Part shown: piece after piece, positions 42,106 to 48,531 of the stretch | How positions within the stretch are numbered: the stretch's first letter is position 1 | Layout of the letters: the number at the start of each line of letters is the position of its first letter | NCBI GenBank assembly: GCA_027080345.1 | Contig: JALWSB010000146.1 | Span: 1 to 48,531 of the forward strand | Direction: 5' to 3' | DNA from: Robiginitomaculum sp. | GTDB taxonomy: Bacteria; Pseudomonadota; Alphaproteobacteria; Caulobacterales; Maricaulaceae | Length of the DNA: 48,531 nucleotides | The notes under the pieces: generated by a model | Seen by the model: the letters and a program-made list of their open reading frames with translations, nothing else | Told to the model about the DNA's origin: nothing | Databases searched by the model: none | Position numbers and translations under genes: made by a program

Positions 42106-43529
42106 AATGATTTTTCCTCATCGACAGGTAGAGCTGCGGTTTGTTCCGCATTGGTTTTAATCTCAGCATTAAAGTCTCCGGCAATCGCCAGATGCAGGCG
42201 TACCCGGTTGGCGGCGCGCTCACGCCCGGCGGCCAGCAATTGGCTTTGCGCGTTAATTCTGCGCCGCTGCGCATCAAGAAGTTCGAAAATGGTCCCAACG
42301 CCGCGTCCGTACTCCCGTTCGGCCAGCTTTTCCGCTTCCTCAGCTTCCCTTGCCGATTCTTCCAGCGCCGCCACCCGGCGGGCCAGATACACCTCGCCAT
42401 CCAGCGCATCTTCGGCTTCACGCCAGGCAGTCAATACCGTGCTGATATAGGTTTCCACCCGTTCACGCTGCGCCGCTTTCGCCCGCTTGACGTCATTGCG
42501 TAACGCGCCGCCACGAAAAACCGGCTGCGCCAGCGCGCCGACCAGTTGGCCGACCAAAGTATCAAGATCAAAAAGATCGCTGATTTTAGTGCCGCCGGTG
42601 GTGGCATTTGGCGAGAGGGTCAGACGCGGCAATAAGGCCTTGCGCGCTTCACCAACGCGAAACCCGGCCGCTTTCAGGCGCGCTTCGACGGCGCGCACAT
42701 CCGGGCGGCGCACCAACAGGTCCGCCGGGGTGCCTGCGCCGGTCAGTGTCGGCAAAGTTGGCAATGTTGCCGCCATATCAATTTCTTCGGCCGGATAACG
42801 GCCCAGAATAATTTCCAACCGCCGCGCCGCATTGGCCCGTTGCTGGTCACGCAAGGCCAGGCTGGCGCGGGTACCGGCCAGCGCCGAACGCGCCAGCCGT
42901 AAATCCAGCGAGGTGGAAAGGCCGCGCGCATAACGGCGCTCGACAAGCTGTTGTGAACGCTCGCGCGTTTGCACATCATCGGCGGCCAGCGCCATTTGCT
43001 GCCCCGCTTCAATCAAATCAAACCAGGCTTGCGCCGTGCGCCCGGCCACAGACAGGCGTGCCGCTTCATAATCGGCCTGCGCCGCCAGCGCATCGGCATA
43101 ACCGGCGCGGGCGCGGTCCGCCACGCGGCCCCAAACATCTGCTTCCCAGCTAACGCTGGCGCTCAGATTGTGGGCGTTGGTGTCCTTGGCGTTTTGAATA
43201 ATGGTGCGCGTGGAGCGGGCGCTTAAATCAACCGAAGGCAGCCGCGCCGCCGCGCCGACCCGGGCCAACGCATCGGCCTGATCCAGACGCGCCGCACTGG
43301 CCCGCAAATCATGATTATGGGCCAATGCCTCACCGACCAATGCAACCAGTTGTGCATCATGGAAATCAGCCAGCCAATCGGCGCTCAAGACATTTGCGCT
43401 TGTTTGCGATGGCGCGGCCCATTGCCCCGGCTGCGTTACACCTTGCAACGCATCGCCCGGTGCGATGGTGCTGCTGGCGCAGGCGCTCAAAGCCGCCACA
43501 GATGCCGTTATTATCCAGTTCCGTATCAT
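42102..43529 (-). CDS. Outer-membrane efflux lipoprotein (OprM/NodT family)
   Basis: The TolC-type exit duct of the pump. The 475-residue protein has a lipobox (AALSACASS, Cys17) and two outer-membrane-factor repeats. Recognisable blocks are SADWLADFHDAQLVALVGEALAHNHDLRASAARLDQADALARVGAAARLPSVDLSA, SWEADVWGRVADRARAGYADALA, LLVRRPDVRAVEARLKAAGFRVGEARKALLPRLTL, and QPVFRGGALRNDVKRAKAAQRE. These are characteristic of the NodT subfamily. It is first in the operon, directly downstream of a probable promoter. The adaptor gene starts within its stop codon region (ATGA). Confidence 0.93.
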   Translation of the reverse strand: MIRNWIITASVAALSACASSTIAPGDALQGVTQPGQWAAPSQTSANVLSADWLADFHDAQLVALVGEALAHNHDLRASAARLDQADALARVGAAARLPSVDLSARSTRTIIQNAKDTNAHNLSASVSWEADVWGRVADRARAGYADALAAQADYEAARLSVAGRTAQAWFDLIEAGQQMALAADDVQTRERSQQLVERRYARGLSTSLDLRLARSALAGTRASLALRDQQRANAARRLEIILGRYPAEEIDMAATLPTLPTLTGAGTPADLLVRRPDVRAVEARLKAAGFRVGEARKALLPRLTLSPNATTGGTKISDLFDLDTLVGQLVGALAQPVFRGGALRNDVKRAKAAQRERVETYISTVLTAWREAEDALDGEVYLARRVAALEESAREAEEAEKLAEREYGRGVGTIFELLDAQRRRINAQSQLLAAGRERAANRVRLHLAIAGDFNAEIKTNAEQTAALPVDEEKSL

Positions 43530-43565
43530 TTAAAATTCCAGTAATCGTCCCTTGGTGTTGCCTAG

Positions 43566-43593
43566 TCTCTACTCATAACATCGCGAATGTCAA
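43566..43593 (-). promoter_or_regulatory. Probable promoter of the RND efflux operon
   Basis: The minus strand reads TTGACA (43593-43588), 16 bases, then TAGAGA (43571-43566), about 37 bases before the outer-membrane factor start. The -35 box is perfect, the -10 only fair. No convincing repressor palindrome overlaps it. Confidence 0.5.
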
Positions 43594-43796
43594 TCAAGTT
43601 TTATCGTTTTTCGCTAAACATTTCTTGAATTTCATGATTATCACGTTTTTTATCCTTTCCCCCTTTTCGCGCCTTTCACCGGTCGACACACAAGAGCGTT
43701 TGCCCTGACTGCGCGAACGCAATACCCTTGTTCATCTATGAGATGCACAAGGCATGGCATTTGGATGCACTTCTTTTGTGCGCTTAAGGAAAAATC

Positions 43797-45158
43797 TTGT
43801 TGGCTATGACATTTCGCTTTATATTTTTGACAGTTCTGGCGGCATTATCTGGCCCGATTGCGCTTTTTTTGGGTGCGGACATAACGCCAGGCCAAGCCGT
43901 TTTTGCCGGAATTCTCAGCGCCAGCCTGACATTTTTGAGCCTGCGTGTTTGGGCCAATAGCCGCGCAGCAGCGCCGCCAATGGCGCACCCGCCAGCGCAA
44001 AACCATGACAAATCACACACTGATATTGACCGTGCCGCGCGGCCCGCTTTGCAGGTTTTGCCCGCGCCAGTTGTGCTTGTCGGGGCGCAAGACCGGGTAA
44101 TTTTTGCCAATGAGGCGGCGCAGCAGATTTATCGCGGGTACGAGCCGGGCAGCGTGTTGAGCACAATGATTCGCCATCCTGAAGTGCTGGGCGTTTATCG
44201 CAAGGCTGTGCAGAGCATGACCCCGTGCGCCGCGCTTTTTACCATTAACCGCCCCGAAGAGCGGCACATGCGGGTTTTGGCCCTGCCGGTGCGCGCGCGG
44301 CAAACTGTGTTGTTTTTTCATGACGAGACCGATGCCCGCAAGGCCGAGCAGATGCGTGCCGGCTTTCTGGCCGATGCCAGTCATGAGCTGCGCACGCCGC
44401 TGGCCTCATTAAGCGGCTATATAGAAACCTTGCGCACAACCGCTAAGGATGATGCGCAGGCACAGGCAAAATTTCTGCACATCATGGCCGGACAGGCGGC
44501 GCATATGGAAAGTCTGATCAATGACCTTTTATCCTTGAGCCAGATTGAAATGAATGAACATCTGGCCCCGCAAGACAATATAGATATTAAAGAGGTGATA
44601 CAGAGTGTTTGCGCGGCCCTGACACCGCTGGCCGAGGCACGAAAAGTGATTTTGCAAATCAACGCAAGTGACGGGCCGCTGCCAGTCATTGCCGATCAAA
44701 GGCAGATTATCCAGGTTGTCCAGAACCTTGTCGATAATGCCATTAAATACAGCCCCCCTGAAGGCGCTGTCACCATTACCATAAGCGCGGACCATAATCG
44801 GCGTGCGCTGGCCACCCAAAACCACCGTCTTGGCCCCAAAAGCGCCCGCATCGCCATTCTTGAAACCCCGCAAACCCCCGGCGTTCTTTACACTATGGTC
44901 CACATTCAGGATGCCGGGCCGGGCATAGCCGCAGAACATTTACCGCGTCTGGCCGGGCGCTTTTACCGGGTTGAGGCGGGCAAAACCCAAAGCCGTAAAG
45001 GCACCGGTCTTGGTCTGGCCATTGTCAAACATATCATGACACGCCATCGCGGTGGTTTGCGTGTTGAAAGCCTGCCAGGTGCAGGCAGTGTGTTTACTGT
45101 CGTCCTTCCTCAATCCCCGGCGCAACAAACAAGTAGACAGCGCCGCCCTGTCACATAA
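43797..45158 (+). CDS. phoR: Phosphate-regulon sensor histidine kinase
   Basis: An inner-membrane kinase that responds to Pi through PstSCAB/PhoU and phosphorylates PhoB. The 453-residue protein has two N-terminal hydrophobic helices, a PAS-like region (VVLVGAQDRVIFANEAAQQIYRGYEPGSVL), the phosphoacceptor His196 in DASHELRTPLASL, the N box LVDNAIKYSPPEG, and the G boxes DAGPGIAAEHLP and GTGLGLAIVKHI. AAGGA is well spaced for a TTG start at 43797 or 43800; the first ATG (43806) would be 15 bases away, so the start is uncertain. phoR directly before pstCAB is a usual alphaproteobacterial order. phoB and phoU must lie beyond the window or elsewhere. Confidence 0.93.
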   Translation: MLAMTFRFIFLTVLAALSGPIALFLGADITPGQAVFAGILSASLTFLSLRVWANSRAAAPPMAHPPAQNHDKSHTDIDRAARPALQVLPAPVVLVGAQDRVIFANEAAQQIYRGYEPGSVLSTMIRHPEVLGVYRKAVQSMTPCAALFTINRPEERHMRVLALPVRARQTVLFFHDETDARKAEQMRAGFLADASHELRTPLASLSGYIETLRTTAKDDAQAQAKFLHIMAGQAAHMESLINDLLSLSQIEMNEHLAPQDNIDIKEVIQSVCAALTPLAEARKVILQINASDGPLPVIADQRQIIQVVQNLVDNAIKYSPPEGAVTITISADHNRRALATQNHRLGPKSARIAILETPQTPGVLYTMVHIQDAGPGIAAEHLPRLAGRFYRVEAGKTQSRKGTGLGLAIVKHIMTRHRGGLRVESLPGAGSVFTVVLPQSPAQQTSRQRRPVT

Positions 45159-45208
45159 GCTTCACATTCGCGTTCTATGACCACCACAGTCTGGGGCCTA
45201 TGTGACAG
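45148..45208. promoter_or_regulatory. Candidate Pho-box region upstream of pstC
   Basis: CTGTCACATAAGCTTCACAT (45148-45167) contains CTGTCAC, close to the PhoB half-site CTGTCAT, and two TCACAT copies exactly 11 bases apart, the spacing of Pho-box repeats. CTGTCACATA is repeated in inverted orientation as TATGTGACAG at 45199-45208. The first copy overlaps the phoR stop. pstC starts 37 bases after the second. Confidence 0.5.
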
Positions 45209-45245
45209 ACCACCGTGCCATCACATTGGAAAAGAGCAAAGTATC

Positions 45246-46631
45246 GTGCCATCAGTTTTTCTTTTTTTGTTCCCTGCCCTTGTCGGCGCGATGGTTGTCA
45301 GCTTCTTTTTGGGCAAAACCCGCGCTCTGGGCAGCGCCAAAGAACACCCTGCACGCTTGCATTCCCTGCCCGGTTATTCGGGCTATTATCTGGCCATATG
45401 GACCACCATGCCAGCGCTTATTGTGTTGCTTGCTTACGTCTTTTTTGGCCCGGCGCTCGTCGCTATGCAGGTGCGTAGCGGCCTGCCACCTGAAACCCTC
45501 GCTTTACCGGTTGAAAAGCTGGAACTTTTTATGCGCAATGCCCGCGCCCTGGCTTTTGGCGGCGCGGCCAGCCAGACCAGTGCGGCGCTAACCGATGCGG
45601 CCCGCCATTTCACAGCCGCCGCGCGCACCCTGAATATGGCGGTTATTGTGCTGGTCGCCGGCTTGGCCATTGGTGGCTTTGCGATGGCGCGGCGACAAAT
45701 CGCCGCCGATTTTCGCGCCCGCAACAAGGTTGAGCGGTTCGTTTATGCGCTGCTTCTGGCCTGTTCAATTATCGCCGTCCTGACCACGCTGGGTATTATT
45801 CTTTCCTTGCTGACCGAATCTTTGCGGTTTTTTGCGCAAGTGAATATTATTGACTTTATTTTTGGCCTCAAATGGAGCCCGCAAACCGCCTTGCGCGCCG
45901 ACCAGATCGGCCAGTCCGGCTCGTTTGGAGCAATACCACTGTTTGCCGGCACTTTCCTTATCACCCTGATCGCTATGGCCGTGGCCGTACCAGTTGGTAT
46001 TTATGCGGCTATTTATCTTTCTGAATATGCTCGCCCCCGGGCGCGCCAGATTATCAAACCGGTATTGGAGGTGTTGGCTGGCATTCCGACTGTGGTTTAT
46101 GGCTTTTTTGCACTTTTGACCATTGGGCCGTTTATTCGCCAACTGGCCGAATCCATCGGCCTTGGGGCGCAAACCCAAAGCGCCCTTTCCGCCGGTCTGG
46201 TGATGGGGATTATGATTATCCCCTTCGTTTCCTCGCTTTCTGATGACGTTATTAATGCGGTGCCCCAGGCCTTGCGCGATGGCTCTTATGCCATGGGGGC
46301 GACGCAATCGGAAACCGTGCGCAATATTATTCTCCCCGCCGCCCTGCCGGGCATTATGGGGGCGGTGATGCTGGCCATCAGCCGCGCCATTGGCGAGACC
46401 ATGATTGTTGTCATGGCCGCCGGGCAAAGCGCCAATCTGACCGCCAACCCCCTACAGCCGGTGACCACGGTCACGGTGCAGATTGTTACCCTTCTGACCG
46501 GCGATCAGGAGTTTGACAGTGCCAAAACCCTGGCCGCCTTTGCCCTCGGTCTGGTTTTGTTTGTGGTGACATTATTACTCAACATTTTTGCCTTGCAGGT
46601 CGTCAATAAATACCGGGAACGTTATGACTGA
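45246..46631 (+). CDS. pstC: Phosphate ABC transporter permease PstC
   Basis: One of the two inner-membrane subunits of the high-affinity Pi importer. At 461 residues from a GTG start it is long: the usual six-helix permease core is preceded by a roughly 190-residue segment with hydrophobic helices (VFLFLFPALVGAMVVSFFLG; TMPALIVLLAYVFFGP; VIVLVAGLAIGGFAM), a form known in alphaproteobacteria. The core carries FIFGLKWSPQ, the binding-protein-dependent loop (QALRDGSYAMGATQSETVRNIILPAALPGIMG) with its EAA-like motif, and PVTTVTVQIVTLLTG. The frame is also open from an ATG 69 bases earlier, which would overlap the Pho-box region. It overlaps pstA by eight bases. Confidence 0.94.
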   Translation: MPSVFLFLFPALVGAMVVSFFLGKTRALGSAKEHPARLHSLPGYSGYYLAIWTTMPALIVLLAYVFFGPALVAMQVRSGLPPETLALPVEKLELFMRNARALAFGGAASQTSAALTDAARHFTAAARTLNMAVIVLVAGLAIGGFAMARRQIAADFRARNKVERFVYALLLACSIIAVLTTLGIILSLLTESLRFFAQVNIIDFIFGLKWSPQTALRADQIGQSGSFGAIPLFAGTFLITLIAMAVAVPVGIYAAIYLSEYARPRARQIIKPVLEVLAGIPTVVYGFFALLTIGPFIRQLAESIGLGAQTQSALSAGLVMGIMIIPFVSSLSDDVINAVPQALRDGSYAMGATQSETVRNIILPAALPGIMGAVMLAISRAIGETMIVVMAAGQSANLTANPLQPVTTVTVQIVTLLTGDQEFDSAKTLAAFALGLVLFVVTLLLNIFALQVVNKYRERYD

Positions 46632-48357
46632 GCCATTGCCAAAAGATACCCGCTCGACCCGGCGCATTATTGCCGCATCCTTGCCCCGGCGGTATCGCGC
46701 CGAGCAGCGCTTTCGCGCCTATGGCCAGGGGGCAATTGTGCTGGCGGTGCTGGCGCTTGGCCTGTTACTGGTCTCCATCACGGCGCAAGGGTTCAGCGCC
46801 TTTACCATATACCGGTTTTCTTTGCCCATGACGGTAACGCAAAAGCTTGTCGATCCAAAAGGCACAAACGACCCCAAAGTCATTGCCAAGGGTAAATATC
46901 GCCGCCTGATCCAAAATACATTGCGCCGCACATTTCCTGACGTGAAAGCCAGAAAGGACGTGCGCGCTTTATTTGCGCTGTCAACCTCGCTGAACGCGGT
47001 TGATCTGCGTAACCGGATTGTCAAAAACCCGGCGCTGATTGGCACAACAATCACCTACACCGCGCCAGTTTCGGACGATCTTGATCTTTATTTGAAGGGC
47101 TTGGTGACGCCGCGTCGCCAGCTCACCGCAAAGGGTGATTTACGCGTACGTTCCGCCCCAAACGGGCAGGTCAATCTTGAAACGCAAGACCAAAGCCTTG
47201 CTACCGCCTATCATCTTGTCCAGAGCGCCTGGCAGGCTGAGGCGGCAAAGGACAAGGTGCGAGCTGGCAAATTACGCCAGCTTGCCACCACAGGCGATCC
47301 GCGCCGCGCGCCGCATAACACAGCCGAAGCGGCCCGGCTGGAGACACGGGCTGCGGCACGCGAAAAAGCAGCACAATCCGCCCGCCTTACCCTTAGCGCC
47401 ACCGATCCATCGGTTTTTGTACGCAGCCAAAACAGCATTATCAAAATCACCGCCCTTGGTGCCAATACCGCAGTGGGGAAAGTTTTCGTACAGGACCAGA
47501 CTGCCCCGGTGCAGACCATAAAAGACTGGTCTGTGCTCTATCTAAAGCGTCCGGAAAAAACGCGGCGGATCAATGACCGACAGATTGCCTGGGGCGAAGC
47601 CCTGTTACAGCGCCAACAGGTCAAAAAAGTTTTCAACAGTATATTTTTTACCCACGCCGATTCACGCGAACCGGAGCGCGCCGGCATTGCCGGGGCCATG
47701 GTTGGCTCTTTGCTGACGCTTTTGGCGACCATGCTGGCGGCCGTGCCTGTTGGCATATTCGCCGCGATTTATTTGGAAGAATTTGCCCCGAAAAACCGCT
47801 TTACCGGCTTTATCGAGGTCAATATCAACAATCTGGCAGCGGTGCCGTCGATTATTTTCGGGCTTTTGGGGCTGGCGGTGTTCCTTAATGTGTTTCACAT
47901 GCCGCGCTCGGCCCCACTGGTTGGCGGGCTGGTGCTGGCTCTGATGACTCTGCCGGTGGTGATTATCGCTGCCCGCGCCGCGATCAAGGCGGTGCCGCCC
48001 TCCATACGTGAGGCGGCTTTGGGCATTGGGGCTTCGAAAATGCAAACTGTTTTTCACCATGTTCTGCCACTGGCCGCGCCGGGCATTATGACCGGTACCA
48101 TTATTGGCCTGGCCCGCGCCCTTGGCGAAACCGCGCCTTTGTTGATGATCGGCATGGTCGCCTTTATTGCGCAAATTCCGCGCTCCATCACCGCCCCGTC
48201 AACGGCCATGCCGGTGCAGATTTATTTATGGGCCAGCAGCGCCGAGCGAGCCTGGGAGGCGCGCACCGCCGCCGCCATTATTGTGCTTATCGGCCTGATG
48301 ATCGCCCTCAACCTCGCTGCGGTACTATTGCGGCACAAATTTGAACGCAGGTGGTAA
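46624..48357 (+). CDS. pstA: Phosphate ABC transporter permease PstA
   Basis: The partner permease of PstC. The 577-residue protein has one N-terminal helix ([22 protein letters not shown]), a large predicted periplasmic insert of about 300 residues rich in charged helices (the DUF3333-type extension seen in alphaproteobacteria), then the PstA core: [37 protein letters not shown], and the EAA loop ([34 protein letters not shown]). The start codon lies inside the end of pstC (8-base overlap), so the two are translationally coupled. pstB follows one base after the stop. Confidence 0.94.
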   Translation: MTEPLPKDTRSTRRIIAASLPRRYRAEQRFRAYGQGAIVLAVLALGLLLVSITAQGFSAFTIYRFSLPMTVTQKLVDPKGTNDPKVIAKGKYRRLIQNTLRRTFPDVKARKDVRALFALSTSLNAVDLRNRIVKNPALIGTTITYTAPVSDDLDLYLKGLVTPRRQLTAKGDLRVRSAPNGQVNLETQDQSLATAYHLVQSAWQAEAAKDKVRAGKLRQLATTGDPRRAPHNTAEAARLETRAAAREKAAQSARLTLSATDPSVFVRSQNSIIKITALGANTAVGKVFVQDQTAPVQTIKDWSVLYLKRPEKTRRINDRQIAWGEALLQRQQVKKVFNSIFFTHADSREPERAGIAGAMVGSLLTLLATMLAAVPVGIFAAIYLEEFAPKNRFTGFIEVNINNLAAVPSIIFGLLGLAVFLNVFHMPRSAPLVGGLVLALMTLPVVIIAARAAIKAVPPSIREAALGIGASKMQTVFHHVLPLAAPGIMTGTIIGLARALGETAPLLMIGMVAFIAQIPRSITAPSTAMPVQIYLWASSAERAWEARTAAAIIVLIGLMIALNLAAVLLRHKFERRW

Positions 48358-48358
48358 T

Positions 48359-48531
48359 ATGAACCAGCAAACAGACCCCCAAAACGGCCAGCCGAAAATC
48401 AAGGTCAGCACCCGCAATGTGAACGTTTATTATGGCGACAAGCAGGCTCTGTTTGACGTTGGTCTCGATATACCCGACCGTAGCGTAATGTCATTTATCG
48501 GCCCGTCCGGGTGTGGCAAGTCAACATTTTT
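48359..48531 (+). CDS. pstB: Phosphate ABC transporter ATPase PstB (5' end only)
   Basis: The nucleotide-binding subunit of the Pi importer. Only the first 57 codons are inside the window: after a polar leader ([15 protein letters not shown]) comes [25 protein letters not shown] and the Walker A motif GPSGCGKST. The signature, Walker B and H-loop lie beyond the edge. The ATG is two bases after the pstA stop codon, consistent with one operon running from pstC. Confidence 0.93.
   Translation, partial: MNQQTDPQNGQPKIKVSTRNVNVYYGDKQALFDVGLDIPDRSVMSFIGPSGCGKSTF

Overview
The window is chromosomal DNA of an alphaproteobacterium. The evidence is a CcrM-type (GANTC) DNA methyltransferase with GANTC sites in its own leader, homologues of the mitochondrial complex I assembly factors NDUFAF5 and NDUFAF7, a DUF1178 gene after a Nit2-like amidase, an lgt-midA-pgeF cluster, a NrtR/NadQ-like NAD regulator and a phoR-pstC-pstA-pstB order. 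The genus cannot be read from the sequence. No rRNA, tRNA, CRISPR array, prophage or insertion sequence was seen. Nearly all of it is densely packed, ordinary chromosome.

Layout. 1-5.6 kb: the 5' part of secA (minus), then a SurA/PpiC-like lipoprotein foldase, mutT and a small Flp pilin; a NDUFAF5-like protein faces them. comF, grxC, a Nit2-like amidase and a DUF1178 protein follow. 5.7-9.4 kb: asd, rarD, then ccrM and rnhB on the minus strand. 9.5-15.5 kb: a secreted M6-type metalloprotease with an EF-hand, a MerR-type metal sensor overlapping prmA, a small basic protein and a large aminopeptidase P. 15.5-19.2 kb: a glycine-zipper protein with a Gly/Tyr/Asn-rich tandem-repeat domain, aroC, a J-domain protein and pdxH. 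19.2-24.9 kb: two acyl-CoA synthetases, a small conserved protein and an HSL-type esterase, with palindromic repeats and a possible small RNA or attenuator between the synthetases. 24.9-29.3 kb: a degenerate response-regulator receiver, then lgt, midA, pgeF and prs. 29.3-32.1 kb: a beta-lactamase-fold hydrolase, and an HD phosphohydrolase overlapping a NrtR/NadQ-like regulator. 32.2-35.2 kb: a YgaP-like (DUF2892) membrane protein with a palindromic operator, a Crp/Fnr regulator, an NTF2-like exported protein, an XRE regulator/membrane protein pair with an operator on its promoter, and a cytochrome P460 lipoprotein. 35.5-43.5 kb: an M13 metallopeptidase and a three-gene RND efflux operon. 43.8-48.5 kb: phoR, pstC, pstA and the start of pstB.

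How the genes work together. The clearest functional units are phosphate sensing and uptake (phoR-pstCAB), a tripartite RND pump (outer-membrane factor, adaptor, permease), lipoprotein and peptidoglycan quality control (lgt, pgeF), fatty-acid activation (two ligases and an esterase) and a probable NAD-homeostasis pair (HD phosphohydrolase and NrtR-like regulator). The best leads are regulatory: two GANTC sites in the ccrM leader, an 8+8 bp palindrome over the start of the XRE/membrane-protein operon, a TGTGA-N5-TCACA palindrome beside the Crp/Fnr gene, and a terminated element with no gene upstream of the second acyl-CoA synthetase. No clearly new multi-gene system is evident; the XRE/membrane-protein operon and the repeat-rich glycine-zipper protein are the least explained parts.
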